From assembly GCF_004924335.1 (NCBI RefSeq), contig NZ_CP024633.1, positions 248,001 to 312,000 of the forward strand: a stretch of DNA of 64,000 nucleotides. The letters run 5' to 3'. A program made the position numbers and the translations under genes. Below the pieces are notes generated by a model. The model was not told the origin of the DNA, ran no database searches, and was given only the letters and a program-made list of their open reading frames with translations. Source of the DNA: Mycobacteroides salmoniphilum. Its GTDB lineage: Bacteria > Actinomycetota > Actinomycetes > Mycobacteriales > Mycobacteriaceae. Below are positions 10,149 through 19,986 of this stretch, in pieces. Position 1 is the first letter of the stretch, and each line of letters opens with the position of its first letter.

Positions 10149-12188
10149 GTGGCCCTGTACCGCAAGTATCGCCCGGCGACTTTCGCCGAAGTTATCGGCC
10201 AGGAGCACGTCACCGGACCGTTGACTACCGCGCTGGACGCCGGCCGAATCAACCACGCTTATCTGTTCTCGGGGCCCCGTGGCTGCGGTAAGACGTCCTC
10301 CGCGCGCATCCTGGCCCGCTCACTGAACTGTGTGCAGGGCCCCACCTCGACGCCGTGTGGAACCTGCGATTCATGTGTCGCGCTGGCGCCCAACGGCTCA
10401 GGGAACGTCGATGTCATCGAACTGGACGCCGCCAGCCACGGTGGAGTGGACGACACCCGTGAGCTACGTGACAGGGCCTTCTATGCGCCCGCGCAGTCGC
10501 GCTACCGCATCTTCATCATCGACGAAGCGCACATGGTCACCACCGCGGGTTTCAACGCGCTACTCAAGATCGTCGAGGAGCCGCCCGAGCATCTGATTTT
10601 CGTCTTCGCCACCACCGAGCCGGAGAAGGTGCTGCCCACCATCCGGTCGCGCACCCACCACTACCCCTTCCGCCTGCTGGCGCCGAAGACGATGCGGACG
10701 CTGGTCGAGGGCATCTGCGCGCAGGAGAACGTCGCCGTCGACGATCCGGTGTATCCGCTGGTGATCCGTGCCGGCGCCGGGTCCCCCCGTGACACCCTGT
10801 CGGTGCTCGACCAACTACTTGCCGGTGCGGACGAGGAACGCGTCACGTACCAACGGGCGCTCGCGCTGTTGGGCGTCACCGATATCGCGTTGATCGACGA
10901 TGCGGTCGACGCCCTCGCCGCCGGTGACGGCGCCGCGGTGTTCGGAGCCATCGAAGGCGTGATGGATGCCGGACACGATCCGCGTCGATTCGGCACGGAC
11001 CTGCTCGAACGATTCCGCGATCTGATTGTCCTGCAAGCTGTTCCGGATGCCGGGGAGCGCGGTGTGGTTGATGCGCCACAGGATGTACTGGACCGGATGC
11101 GTGAACAGGCCGAGCGCATCGGTCCCGCGACACTGACCCGGTACGCCGAGGTGCTGCATGCCGGGCTCGGGGAAATGCGTGGTGCGACGGCACCCCGGCT
11201 GCTGCTGGAAGTGGTGTGTGCCCGGTTGCTGCTGCCTTCGGCCGCGGATGCGGAATCGGCTGTGCTGCAACGCGTTGAACGCATCGAGAAGCGTCTGGAT
11301 ATGTCGGTGCCCGAGGCCGAGGGGGGAGGCGCGTCGTCGCGTTTTGTCCGTAGGTCGCAAGCCCCCGCCGCGGAAGCACCCGCACCGCCCGCCCCTGCTG
11401 CGGCGCCTGAGGCCCCCGCGCTGACACCCGCACCCGCGCCGCCTGCGCCCGCTCCTGCACCGGAACCAACTCCAGAACCCGAACCTGAGTTGATCCCGGA
11501 ACCGGCACCGCCCGCTCCCACGCCGGCGCCAGAGCGGGAGCCCACTCCGGAACCTGCACAGCCCGCCCCTGTACCGGTGCCCGAGCCTCAGCCGACCCCG
11601 GAACCAACTCCCGAACCAGAGCCGGAGCCCACCCCAGACCCCGAGCCTGCTCCGGCGCCTGAGCCACGGCAGCCCGGCGCCCTCGATACCACTGCTGTGC
11701 GCAACGCCTGGGCCGAGATCCGGTCCAAGGTCAGGGATCGCAGCCGTACCACCGAGGTCATGCTCTCCGGCGCCACGGTGCGCGCCATCGAGGGTAAAAT
11801 CCTTGTGCTGTCCCATGATTCACCGCCGCTGGCCAAGCGCATCACCGAGTCGCGCAATGCCGAGGTCATCCGGGACGCGTTGAAGGATGCGCTCGGTGTG
11901 GACTGGGAGATCCGCTGCGAGGTGGGCAGTGGAGAAGCCGGCGCTCCTGCTTCCACACAGAAGGCCAACAAGGCCGCGCCGCGGGTGGTAACCAGGCCCA
12001 GCCGCCCCACACCCGAGCCCGAACCGGCCCCCGAGCCAGAGCCGGAACCCGCGTCCCCGGAGGACGAGGAGGAGCAGATGCTCGCCGAGGCAGGGCAGGG
12101 CGAGGCCGGTCCTCGGCGCGACCCCGAAGAGGTTGCGCTGGAACTACTTCAGAACGAGTTGGGTGCTCGCAAGATCGATCCCAGCTAG
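10149..12188 (+). CDS. dnaZX: DNA polymerase III subunits gamma/tau
   Basis: Clamp-loader subunit of the replicase. The 679-residue product begins [20 protein letters not shown], the conserved family start; the GTG at 10149 is chosen on this basis. AAA+ motifs are the P-loop [10 protein letters not shown], a four-Cys zinc module between [13 protein letters not shown] and CVAL, the DEAH-type box IIDEAHMV, and sensor FATTEPEKV. Domain III ends near residue 395. A long Pro/Glu/Ala repeat (about 400-515, PEPEPTPEP-like) links to the tau C-terminal domain. No slippery frameshift site for a short gamma form was recognised. It converges with the CFA synthase gene, with overlapping stops. Confidence 0.95.
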   Translation: MALYRKYRPATFAEVIGQEHVTGPLTTALDAGRINHAYLFSGPRGCGKTSSARILARSLNCVQGPTSTPCGTCDSCVALAPNGSGNVDVIELDAASHGGVDDTRELRDRAFYAPAQSRYRIFIIDEAHMVTTAGFNALLKIVEEPPEHLIFVFATTEPEKVLPTIRSRTHHYPFRLLAPKTMRTLVEGICAQENVAVDDPVYPLVIRAGAGSPRDTLSVLDQLLAGADEERVTYQRALALLGVTDIALIDDAVDALAAGDGAAVFGAIEGVMDAGHDPRRFGTDLLERFRDLIVLQAVPDAGERGVVDAPQDVLDRMREQAERIGPATLTRYAEVLHAGLGEMRGATAPRLLLEVVCARLLLPSAADAESAVLQRVERIEKRLDMSVPEAEGGGASSRFVRRSQAPAAEAPAPPAPAAAPEAPALTPAPAPPAPAPAPEPTPEPEPELIPEPAPPAPTPAPEREPTPEPAQPAPVPVPEPQPTPEPTPEPEPEPTPDPEPAPAPEPRQPGALDTTAVRNAWAEIRSKVRDRSRTTEVMLSGATVRAIEGKILVLSHDSPPLAKRITESRNAEVIRDALKDALGVDWEIRCEVGSGEAGAPASTQKANKAAPRVVTRPSRPTPEPEPAPEPEPEPASPEDEEEQMLAEAGQGEAGPRRDPEEVALELLQNELGARKIDPS

Positions 12189-13495
12189 GGCTGCCACCAC
12201 GGGCGTAGCGGCAGTGCGGAACCGCCGCGCTCGTCGAGCTTTGTGGCCAGCACCTGGTGCAGCTGAACGACGTTGCGCTCGAAGCCCAGTCGTGAGCCCG
12301 CCATGTACAGCCCCCATACCTTCGCGGTAGCCTCGCCTACTTCGGCGACCGCCTCATCCCAGTGCTCGACGAGGTTGGCGCACCACTCCGCGAGCGTCAG
12401 TGCGTAGTGGTGACGCAGGTTTTCCTCGTGGAGCACTTCCAGGCCTACGTTTTGTATCTCGGTGATGATCTTGCCCGACCCGGTCAACTCGCCATCGGGG
12501 AAGACGTAGCGGTCAATGAAATACCCTGCAACAGCTGAGGTTCGGTTATCCGGCCGGGTAATGCAGTGGTTGAGCAGCAGCCCACCGGTCTTCAGGTGTG
12601 ACTGCAGAAACCGGAAGTAGGCGGGGTAGTTCGCGATGCCGATGTGTTCGGTCAGCCCAATCGAGGAGACCGCGTCGAATCCTCTCTCTGTGATATCGCG
12701 ATAATCCGCATGACGAACCTCGGCAAGGTCCGAGAGTCCTTGATCAGCAATGGCTTTCTGTGCCCAGGCCGCCTGCTCTGCCGACAATGTGACACCGATT
12801 GCGTGCACGCCGCGCCGCGCGGCATACCTGACCATCGACCCCCAGCCGCAACCCACATCGAGCAGCCGGTCGCCGGGCTTGAGCGCCAGTTTGTCGAACA
12901 CCAGCCGGTACTTGTTGTCCTGCGCTTCCTCCAGGGTGGCGTCCACGTTCGGATAGCACGCGCACGTGTAGGTCATGGATGGCCCGAGTACCCACTCGTA
13001 GAACACGTTCGACACGTCGTAGTGGTGATGGATGGCTTCGGAATCACGTGTCTTGCTATGCCGGAACCCCTCGACCATCCGACGCCAGCGGGGCAGGGCC
13101 TCCTGCGGCGGCGGCGCGATAGGGCGCAGATGCTCGAAACCGATCGACCTGACGATATTGGCCAGTACTCGCGCCGGTGGACGTTTGAAGTCCAGCCTGT
13201 CGGCCATGGCCTTCAGTAGTTCGTAGGGATCGCCCGGGTGCACTCCCTGCATTTCGATATCGCCGGAAACGTACGCTCGTGCCAGCCCCAGATCACCTGG
13301 CGCCGTCGCCAAATACGTTGTGCCACGGGGTGTCAGCAAGTCGAGTCCCAGTTCGGCATTTTCCGGTCCGGCCTTGCTGCCGTCGTACGCGCTGAAGCGC
13401 AACGGCAGGTCCCCGGCCGCCATGATCTCCAGAATCTCGGCTAACGAGAGCCTGCCGTTCTCGCCCCGCTCATTTTTGGCCTGAGTAGTTGTCAT
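12185..13495 (-). CDS. Cyclopropane-fatty-acyl-phospholipid synthase family methyltransferase (Rv3720 type)
   Basis: A 436-residue SAM-dependent methyltransferase of the CFA synthase/mycolate cyclopropanase family. It shows an N-terminal substrate-binding domain, [27 protein letters not shown], the SAM-binding [21 protein letters not shown] and a C-terminal helical region. It should transfer a methyl(ene) group to the double bond of a phospholipid acyl chain. Its start overlaps the stop of the FAD-oxidase gene (ATGA), so the two are co-translated. The pairing of an FAD-linked reductase with a CFA-type enzyme recalls tmsA/tmsB and bfaB/bfaA, which make 10-methyl fatty acids. Confidence 0.85.
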   Translation of the reverse strand: MTTTQAKNERGENGRLSLAEILEIMAAGDLPLRFSAYDGSKAGPENAELGLDLLTPRGTTYLATAPGDLGLARAYVSGDIEMQGVHPGDPYELLKAMADRLDFKRPPARVLANIVRSIGFEHLRPIAPPPQEALPRWRRMVEGFRHSKTRDSEAIHHHYDVSNVFYEWVLGPSMTYTCACYPNVDATLEEAQDNKYRLVFDKLALKPGDRLLDVGCGWGSMVRYAARRGVHAIGVTLSAEQAAWAQKAIADQGLSDLAEVRHADYRDITERGFDAVSSIGLTEHIGIANYPAYFRFLQSHLKTGGLLLNHCITRPDNRTSAVAGYFIDRYVFPDGELTGSGKIITEIQNVGLEVLHEENLRHHYALTLAEWCANLVEHWDEAVAEVGEATAKVWGLYMAGSRLGFERNVVQLHQVLATKLDERGGSALPLRPWWQP

Positions 13496-14862
13496 TGTCG
13501 CCGCACCGCCTTCGCGTAGAGATCCAGCAATCGGTTATCGGGGTCGTACGTCTTCTTGAGTGTCCGATAGTGCTCTCCGCCGTACAAGGCTTCGAACTCA
13601 TCACGGGGGTAGAAGGATTCGGAGTATAGGGACTTGTGTCCACCGAGCTCGCTGACCTTGCGTTCGATAAGCCGGTTAGTGGCTCCTTCGGTGGAACCCG
13701 CGGGCACCGAAGACCAAAATCCGATATTGACGTATGTCTGTCCCGATCGTATCGGGTACAGCGGCCATCCCTCACTGTCACGTAACCGTAACGGACACAG
13801 CCACACCGGCTCGATCGGTACCTCATCGAGGAACCACCGCAGGAATTCCGCGGTGTTCATGATTGGTACCTCGACGTCCTGCACGACGCGTTCCCGGGCT
13901 GCGCGCCCGTTAAACCTCTCGATGCGGTCGGCAATGTCGTAGCGTTGGTCGAGGCCGATCATCTTCCAATAGACGCTGCTGCGCCGGTACTTTCGTGGCC
14001 AAAGCCTGCGGATGCGCGGATTCTGAGCACCGAATGCGCGGGAACACCAGAACCAGTCGGTGTCCCAACGCCATAGGTAGTCGTGAATGGTCAGTCGATC
14101 GTTGCTGGTTCCGTCCGCGTGCCGGATCGATCGATAGTAGATCTGTTGTCCCGTGTAGTCGCTCACCGGGCCCGGTGCATCCGTCTGGGTGCCCAGGGTC
14201 AGATACGACTCCCCGGCCGTGAACACCACCCCGTCCAGGTAGTCCACTCGTTCGCCCTGGAAGGTCGCCGAGCCCGCGATCGACTCCATCACCGTCACCA
14301 GTTCATCGAGATTGTGGAATCGGATGTGCCGCAGGGCAACGAACGGAGCCACGGGCTCCAGTTCGATGCGCAGCCGCACCGAATAGCCCAAGGTGCCGTA
14401 CGAGTTGGGGAAACCCCGATACAGATCGACGTGCTGGTGTGGCGATGCGGTGATGATCTCGCCCGTGCCGGTGAGGATGTCCATCTCGAGAACAGACTCG
14501 TGGGGAAGCCCATTGCGGAAGGACGCGGATTCGATTCCGAGCCCGGTGACCGCGCCACCGAGCGTGATGGTCTTGAGCTGTGGCACCACCAACGGTGAGA
14601 GCCCGTGGGGAAGTGTGGCGGCGACCACGTCCTCATAGGTGCACATGCCGGCCACGTCGGCAGTCCTGTTGACGGTGTCCACGTCAATGACACCGGTGAG
14701 GCCCGAGGTATTCAGGCCCGGTGTAATCGACTTTGCCCTTGCGCGGAACAGATTTGACGTGGGCTTAGCCAAACGAACGGTCGCCGTCGCGGGAATGGCC
14801 CGGTAACTCCGTAGTAGCCGGTTCACTCCCTCGGCGTGCGCCGATCCTGATGCGATAGGCAC
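13492..14862 (-). CDS. FAD-binding oxidoreductase, PCMH type (Rv3719 type)
   Basis: About 456 residues with an FAD_binding_4 domain: LAKPTSNLFR, GMCTYEDVVAATLPHGLSP, LGGAVTGLGIES and GTLGYSVRLRIELEP mark the flavin-binding half. The C-terminal half resembles DIMINUTO/DWARF1-type FAD-linked reductases. It is coupled to the CFA synthase and may reduce or otherwise process the product of that methyltransferase; this is inferred from the gene pair. The start is uncertain. A TTG at 14928, directly after the enolase stop, would add 22 residues, while the GTG at 14862 begins just before the conserved region. Neither has a clear ribosome site. Confidence 0.78.
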   Translation of the reverse strand: MPIASGSAHAEGVNRLLRSYRAIPATATVRLAKPTSNLFRARAKSITPGLNTSGLTGVIDVDTVNRTADVAGMCTYEDVVAATLPHGLSPLVVPQLKTITLGGAVTGLGIESASFRNGLPHESVLEMDILTGTGEIITASPHQHVDLYRGFPNSYGTLGYSVRLRIELEPVAPFVALRHIRFHNLDELVTVMESIAGSATFQGERVDYLDGVVFTAGESYLTLGTQTDAPGPVSDYTGQQIYYRSIRHADGTSNDRLTIHDYLWRWDTDWFWCSRAFGAQNPRIRRLWPRKYRRSSVYWKMIGLDQRYDIADRIERFNGRAARERVVQDVEVPIMNTAEFLRWFLDEVPIEPVWLCPLRLRDSEGWPLYPIRSGQTYVNIGFWSSVPAGSTEGATNRLIERKVSELGGHKSLYSESFYPRDEFEALYGGEHYRTLKKTYDPDNRLLDLYAKAVRRQ

Positions 14863-14928
14863 AGTTACTACGCTAGCCCGGTTCCGGGCCGGGCGCACCC
14901 GAGATGGTGTTTCGGCGACCAAGCGCAA

Positions 14929-16203
14929 CTAACCGAGGGTCAATCGTCCTAACCGAATCGGTGCTCCGCCAAGCTGTTCATCGATGCGGAGCAGCTCGTT
15001 CCACTTGGCAGTGCGTTCGGATCTGGTGATGGAGCCAACCTTGAGTTGCTCGGCGCCCCAGCCGACGGCCAGGTGCGCGATGGTGACATCCTCGCTCTCA
15101 CCCGATCTCGCGGAGACGATGGTGTCCCATCCGCAGTCGTGAGCGGTGTCGTGCGCAGACTTGGCAGCACTGAGTGTTCCCGCCTGATTTGGCTTTACCA
15201 GCAAGCCGTTACATGCTCCGGCCTCGGTTGCTCGGAGCACGCGCCCGGCATTGGTCACCGTGAAATCGTCACCGACGACCAGGACACGGTGTCCCACTGC
15301 TTGGGTGAACTCCGCCAGGGCCGCCGGATCGTCCTCGGCCAGGGGATCCTCGATGGAAGCGATCGGATACTTATCGATCCAGCCGATCAGAACTTCCGAC
15401 CAGGCGTCTGAGTCGAGTTCGGTGCCGTCGAGGCCAAGACGGTAGCGGCCACCACTACCGAACTCGCTCGACGCGATGTCCAACGCGATCGTGACCTGGA
15501 CGCCCGGCTGCAACCCGGCCCGCTCGATGGAGGCGACCAGCAGCTCCAGCGCATCCTCGTTGGAGTCCACCGCCGGCCACCACCCGCCTTCATCGGCCAC
15601 TCCGGCGAGCCGGCCCTGCTCGGAAAGCAATGCCCCGCAGGCGCGATGGATCTCCGCCACCCAGTTAAGTCCCTGTTCGACGCTGTCGGCGGCGGCCGGA
15701 ACCACCATGAAATCCTGCACATCGGTGCGGCGCGCGGCGTGGGCGCCCCCGCCGATCACCTGAATCTCCGGCAGCGGCATCGCGGCCGTTCGGTCACCGA
15801 TCAGATACCGCCACAACGGGATTCCATGCGTTGCGGCTGCGGCGTGTGCGGCCGCCATCGACATCGCCACCGCGGTGTTCCCGCCGATGACGGAGAACGC
15901 ATCCGACGGGTCCGCCGTCGCGAGCGCCGTATCGACGGCCTTTTGATCGGTGGCATCGACGCCGACGAGATATTCCGACAGGCCGCGTGCTGCTGCGACC
16001 GCCGAATTCACGTCGTATCCGGCGAAAGGTCTGCCGCCATCACGTAAATCGGTGGCCTCACCGCTGCCTCGGGATGCCCCGGCGGGAGCGATCGCTCGTC
16101 CGATGCTGCCGTCGCCCAGCAGCAGTTCCGCTTCGACAGTCGGCCGCCCCCGCGAATCCCACACCCGTCGAGCGTGCACACCGCTGATCAGTGTTCCGGT
16201 CAT
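14929..16203 (-). CDS. Enolase paralogue with altered active site
   Basis: A 424-residue enolase-superfamily protein that aligns end to end with enolase. It keeps His155, Glu205 (DEGG), the three metal ligands Asp242, Glu285 and Asp312, and Lys337, Arg366 and Lys388. It differs at three positions central to enolase: the mobile-loop SGASTG is AGASRG (Ser to Ala41), the general-acid/base Glu of QEFM is Asp164, and the substrate-binding His of SHRSGE is Ala365. It is probably not the housekeeping enolase, which in mycobacteria lies beside the ftsB-like gene. It may act on a related phospho- or carboxy-substrate. Its start overlaps the kinase gene (ATGA). Confidence 0.8.
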   Translation of the reverse strand: MTGTLISGVHARRVWDSRGRPTVEAELLLGDGSIGRAIAPAGASRGSGEATDLRDGGRPFAGYDVNSAVAAARGLSEYLVGVDATDQKAVDTALATADPSDAFSVIGGNTAVAMSMAAAHAAAATHGIPLWRYLIGDRTAAMPLPEIQVIGGGAHAARRTDVQDFMVVPAAADSVEQGLNWVAEIHRACGALLSEQGRLAGVADEGGWWPAVDSNEDALELLVASIERAGLQPGVQVTIALDIASSEFGSGGRYRLGLDGTELDSDAWSEVLIGWIDKYPIASIEDPLAEDDPAALAEFTQAVGHRVLVVGDDFTVTNAGRVLRATEAGACNGLLVKPNQAGTLSAAKSAHDTAHDCGWDTIVSARSGESEDVTIAHLAVGWGAEQLKVGSITRSERTAKWNELLRIDEQLGGAPIRLGRLTLG

Positions 16204-17174
16204 AATCCCTCTAACTGTTGTGCGACGGCCAGCGGGTCGGTGGCCGATTCATGGACGGCTTGCCCCGCGCGGGCTCGCAATGAATCCCTCTGGGCAGCAG
16301 ACAAATAGTCCACGGGGGAACGTCCGTCGACACGGGCGAGAGTCAAAGCCGGCAGGAGGCGTGCGGTACGGGCGGCCACTGCGTCCACTGGCTCCCAGGA
16401 GACCCCCTGTAGGTACGTGGCGAACAGTCGCGCACTCGTCTCACGCAGCTGCTCGCGGTACTCCGGCTTCCATATTCGCTTGAGCAGCAGGTGATTGAGG
16501 CAGAACGCAAGATCGAAGGCGGGGTCGCCGTACCAGGCGCATTCGGCGTCGGTCAGCACCGGTCCGTCTGAGGTGACGATGACGTTCTTGGGGCTCACAT
16601 CCCCGTGTACCAGCGCGAGGTGCGTTTCCGCGAGATCGTCGGCCAATCGCATCAGGATCGCCGCGTGTTCCGGGAGGCGCTCTGCGGTGTAGCGCAGGTA
16701 TGGTTCGATCCGCAACGCCTCGAAGAGGTCATCGGATGCGAATTCGCTTGCCGCTGTGGCATCACCGGCCGTACGGGCGTGGACGGCGGCGAGGCGTGCA
16801 CCGAGCACCGCGCCGACGTCCGGGTCGATGCGCCCACTCGCCAGATCTTCGCGCCAGGACGGGATGGGCCCCAGATCGGTCATGGCGAACGCGTGCAGAT
16901 CTTCGGCGGACGTGACAACCCGAGGTGTGAAGAACGGAACGATTGTCGATACACGCATGAGGTAGCGGGCCTCAAAGGTGTTGCGTTCCAGTGGTGCCAC
17001 CCAATGGGCCTGCACGCGGAGCCGTTCAACGGATCGCTTGGCCACCAACGATTCACCCGAACTCAGCCGTACGCGCCACACATCGGAGGACACCCCGCCG
17101 GTCAACGGTTGCGCATCCAGGGGCGCGAGTCCAGCGGGGGAGAGAAGTTCGACCACCCAGTCAGGTGGTGCCAT
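16200..17174 (-). CDS. APH/choline-kinase-family phosphotransferase
   Basis: A 324-residue kinase-fold protein. The N-lobe has LTGGVSSDVWRV and the ATP-binding Lys in SLVAKRS; the catalytic loop is HGDVSPKNVIV, followed by LTDAECAWYGDPAFDLA (metal-binding Asp). This family phosphorylates small alcohols, sugars or antibiotics. The ATG at 17174 is chosen because longer versions run into the TetR gene; it overlaps that gene by 14 bp. It is coupled to the divergent enolase, so both may act in one pathway with phosphorylated intermediates. Aminoglycoside resistance cannot be claimed from sequence. Confidence 0.75.
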   Translation of the reverse strand: MAPPDWVVELLSPAGLAPLDAQPLTGGVSSDVWRVRLSSGESLVAKRSVERLRVQAHWVAPLERNTFEARYLMRVSTIVPFFTPRVVTSAEDLHAFAMTDLGPIPSWREDLASGRIDPDVGAVLGARLAAVHARTAGDATAASEFASDDLFEALRIEPYLRYTAERLPEHAAILMRLADDLAETHLALVHGDVSPKNVIVTSDGPVLTDAECAWYGDPAFDLAFCLNHLLLKRIWKPEYREQLRETSARLFATYLQGVSWEPVDAVAARTARLLPALTLARVDGRSPVDYLSAAQRDSLRARAGQAVHESATDPLAVAQQLEGL

Positions 17175-17826
17175 GCGCGCCTTCGGATTTCCACCACAGC
17201 GCGTTGAACCAGATGCGGGCGAGCGTGTCGATGGCCTCCTCATCGGTGACCGAGCTGCGCCCGGCCTCGCCACCCTCGACCAGCCAGACGTAGCAGAAGT
17301 AGTCCATCATCGCCCCGATCGCCGACGCGGTGATATCGGGATCCAGCCCCGGGCAGTACTCGTGTTTCTGCAGTCGCCGAATGTTCTTGGCGATCATCGT
17401 GCGCGCCGGGGCGCGTAAGTCCCGCCAGTACTCGACGAATGTCGGATCGATCTGGGCCGCCTGGAACACCCCGGAGAGAACCGGCGCATGGTCGCGGTAG
17501 GTGGTCCAGTACACGGTGACGATGTCCCGGATTACCTCGTACGGTGCGCGATCACCCGTCTCGACGGTGTCGCCGCGGGTGTACGCCTCGTCGCGGAACT
17601 CATCGACCATGGTGCGCAGGAGCTCGGCCTTGTCGGTGAAGTAGTTGTAGAAGACCCCAACGGATTTCCCGGCCTCGGTGGTGATGTCGATGACCCGGGC
17701 TTCGGCGTACCCGACCCTGGCGATGACTTCGCGCGCCGCATCCATCAAGGCGCGGCGCGTGCTGCGGCCACGTTGTGTCGAGGGCTGTTCGACGGGCACA
17801 GGCCGGATCGCTGAATCGCTAGACAT
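17161..17826 (-). CDS. TetR-family transcriptional regulator
   Basis: A 221-residue protein with an N-terminal TetR helix-turn-helix (STRRALMDAAREVIARVG, then VGVFYNYFTDKAELL) and a divergent ligand-binding C-terminal domain. The ATG at 17826 has GGCAGG upstream. It is first in the leftward APH-enolase operon and divergent from the monooxygenase-like gene. The 96-bp gap carries a perfect palindrome (17853-17868), so it probably represses both directions, with a metabolite of the flanking enzymes as inducer (inferred). Confidence 0.85.
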   Translation of the reverse strand: MSSDSAIRPVPVEQPSTQRGRSTRRALMDAAREVIARVGYAEARVIDITTEAGKSVGVFYNYFTDKAELLRTMVDEFRDEAYTRGDTVETGDRAPYEVIRDIVTVYWTTYRDHAPVLSGVFQAAQIDPTFVEYWRDLRAPARTMIAKNIRRLQKHEYCPGLDPDITASAIGAMMDYFCYVWLVEGGEAGRSSVTDEEAIDTLARIWFNALWWKSEGAHGTT

Positions 17827-17852
17827 CACCACCTGCCCAGGTTACATTAAAC

Positions 17853-17868
17853 CTGAATCGAGATTCAG
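17853..17868. promoter_or_regulatory. Palindromic operator for the TetR regulator
   Basis: CTGAATC-GA-GATTCAG is a perfect 7+7 bp inverted repeat in the 96-bp divergent gap between the TetR gene and the monooxygenase-like gene. Flanking bases (AAAC to the left, TTTC to the right) extend it imperfectly. Its size, symmetry and location fit a TetR operator. No other gene lies in this gap. Confidence 0.65.
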
Positions 17869-17922
17869 TTTCAGTCCGATCGCGTGTCATCCCCTAATGA
17901 TTACGCAGGTTGCGAGGTTTTG

Positions 17923-19125
17923 ATGACGAGTTCGACAGCAGTGCAGACCGATGCCGTTGCGCGGGCACGCGAGCTGACGCCCAATATCGCCGCACGGGCG
18001 CTGGAGGCGGAGCGCTTGCGCCGGATGCCCGACGAGACCATTGCCGAACTGTCCCAATCGGGTCTGTTCAGCCTGATGGCGCCGCGGCGGTATGGAGGCG
18101 ACGAGGCCAGCCTGGAAACGTTGGTCAGCGCGGTCATCGAGGTGGGCAAGGTCTGTGGATCGACGGCCTGGACATTCTGTATCTACGGAATTCACAACTG
18201 GCTGGCGGGATTGTTCCCCGAGAAGCTGCAGGACGAGATGTTCGGGTCGGTGTCCCCTGGCTCGCCCTTGCTGTTTCCGGGCAGCTGGTCGCCGTCGGGC
18301 GTCGCGGTACCCGTCGACGGCGGCTACAAGATCAGTGGGCGTTGGCAATTCGGCAGTGGCGTCTGGCACTCATCGTGGGCTTCGGTCGCTGCGGTGGTGC
18401 AACATAGAGAAGGCACAGAGCCGCCGAAGTATCCGGATCTGCGCACCTTCATGATTCCCCGAGATGATCTCGAGGTCATCGACACCTGGTTCACCTCCGG
18501 CCTGCGGGGCACCGGAAGCATGGATATCGCCGTCAACGACGTGTTCGTCCCCGAGCATCGGGTGCAGGAGTTCGGCCCGCTGGCACGCGGGCAGTCACCG
18601 TCGGCCGATCTGCATGGCGCCGCGATCTACCGCATACCGCTGTTCTGTGCGCTCTCCAATGTCGCGGCCGCACCCGCGGTGGGCATGGCACTGGGCACAG
18701 TGGAGCTGTTCACCGAGAAGATCAAGACCCGGGTGATGCGCTACTCGATGCAGGAGCAGTCCAAACTCGCCACCGCACACCGCCGCATGGGACATGTTGC
18801 CGCGCAGGCGGAGTCGGCGCGTACCCTGCTGCTGCAGACGGTGCGCGATGTGGAGGGCAAGCTGGGTTCGGGCGAGGGGTTGACGACGGAGGATCGGGTG
18901 GCGGTGCGTCGCAACTGCGCCTACGTCGTCGAGGTCTGCAAGCAGGCCATCGCTGAGGCTGTCGAGGCGTGCGGTGCTTCCGCACAATACGAAGACTCGC
19001 CATTGCAGCGTCATCTGCGCGATGTGAACACGCTGTCCACACATGTTGTCTACGACACCGATTCTGCCTATGAGCTGTTCGGACGGGTGGAACTCGGGCT
19101 GCCCCCGGGATCTGTCGCGTTCTGA
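17923..19125 (+). CDS. Acyl-CoA dehydrogenase-fold flavin monooxygenase (HsaA/group D-like)
   Basis: A 400-residue protein with the acyl-CoA dehydrogenase fold of two-component flavin monooxygenases. It has LSQSGLFSLMAPRRYGG, STAWTFCIYGIHNW (replacing the acyl-CoA dehydrogenase flavin motif), GRWQFGSGVWHSSWA and GLRGTGSMDIAVNDVFVPEHR. Length and motifs fit HsaA/HpaB-type hydroxylases that need a separate flavin reductase, which is not encoded next to it. An acyl-CoA dehydrogenase role is a less likely alternative. It starts at the ATG at 17923 and is fused translationally (TGATG) to an enoyl-CoA hydratase. Confidence 0.75.
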   Translation: MTSSTAVQTDAVARARELTPNIAARALEAERLRRMPDETIAELSQSGLFSLMAPRRYGGDEASLETLVSAVIEVGKVCGSTAWTFCIYGIHNWLAGLFPEKLQDEMFGSVSPGSPLLFPGSWSPSGVAVPVDGGYKISGRWQFGSGVWHSSWASVAAVVQHREGTEPPKYPDLRTFMIPRDDLEVIDTWFTSGLRGTGSMDIAVNDVFVPEHRVQEFGPLARGQSPSADLHGAAIYRIPLFCALSNVAAAPAVGMALGTVELFTEKIKTRVMRYSMQEQSKLATAHRRMGHVAAQAESARTLLLQTVRDVEGKLGSGEGLTTEDRVAVRRNCAYVVEVCKQAIAEAVEACGASAQYEDSPLQRHLRDVNTLSTHVVYDTDSAYELFGRVELGLPPGSVAF

Positions 19126-19937
19126 TGCCACTCGAGCTCACCGGTCTGCACTGCGTACTCGCGGACCGGATCCTGACCGTGACAATCGATAACGGTCCAC
19201 TCAACCTGCTCGACGGGCCACTCATGTCGAGCCTGTCGCGCCTGGCCCGATGGCTTGCCGATCGTGACGATGTGACGGTGGTGCTGTTCGGCAGCGCCAA
19301 TCCTGACTTTTTCATCGCCCACCTGAATGTCGAGATCCTGCAATCGGATTCGGCGCGAACGGCGGAGTCTGTCGAATCCTTCCAACGACTGGTCGGCAGG
19401 TTCCGCGCGCTGCGCCAGGCCACCATCGCGCTCGTGGAGGGCCGGGTCGCGGGCGGGGGAAGTGAGTTCCTCCTCAATCTGGACATGCGCTTCGCGGTTC
19501 GCGGCAAGGCCGTCTTCAATCAGGTGGAGACGGGTCTGGGCATCGTGCCGGCGGGTTCGGGCCCGCAGCACCTGGTCGAGAGCATGGGTCGGGCGCGCGC
19601 ACTTGAGGTGATTTTGGGTCACGAGGATTTCGATGCTGACCTGGCGGAGCGATACGGCTGGGTGAATCGTGCTCTGGACCCCGATGACGGGTGGCGGTTC
19701 GTGAATCGGCTCGCCCGGCGTATCGCCGTCAATCCGCTCGCACTGATCGCCGGTGCCAAGAGCACGGTAGATGCGCTGGTCACCGACCTGGAGCCGGGGT
19801 TGGCCGCGGAGCGGGCAGCCATCGTTGACGCGTTCGCCGACATGCACAGCACCCAAAGAATCGCGCTCTTTCTGCAACGGGGCGGCCAGACGGTGGACGG
19901 TGAACGTGGCCTCGGCGATCTCGTGGGTGACCCTTAG
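19125..19937 (+). CDS. Enoyl-CoA hydratase/isomerase family protein
   Basis: A 270-residue crotonase-fold protein. Visible are IDNGPLNLLDGPLM at the start, the oxyanion-hole region VEGRVAGGGSEFLLNLDMRFA and the active-site stretch NQVETGLGIVPAGSGPQHL. The start overlaps the upstream stop (TGATG), so both are made together. A ring- or acyl-modifying pathway with the monooxygenase-like protein is plausible. The catalytic Glu pair of true hydratases is not fully evident, so hydratase versus isomerase or hydrolase activity is undecided. Confidence 0.8.
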   Translation: MPLELTGLHCVLADRILTVTIDNGPLNLLDGPLMSSLSRLARWLADRDDVTVVLFGSANPDFFIAHLNVEILQSDSARTAESVESFQRLVGRFRALRQATIALVEGRVAGGGSEFLLNLDMRFAVRGKAVFNQVETGLGIVPAGSGPQHLVESMGRARALEVILGHEDFDADLAERYGWVNRALDPDDGWRFVNRLARRIAVNPLALIAGAKSTVDALVTDLEPGLAAERAAIVDAFADMHSTQRIALFLQRGGQTVDGERGLGDLVGDP

Positions 19938-19986
19938 ACTGCGACTACAACCAGTAGTAGAACCAAGTCGTAGCGAGGGAGAACTC

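Noticed and set aside
10661-11545. Gly/Ala-rich antisense frames across the Pro/Glu linker of dnaZX
   Set aside because: Low-complexity repeats on one strand give long open frames on the other. No ribosome site or independent support.
16200-17174. Aminoglycoside resistance gene
   Set aside because: It has the APH fold only. Operon context with an enolase paralogue points to metabolism, and the sequence is not recognisably a resistance enzyme.
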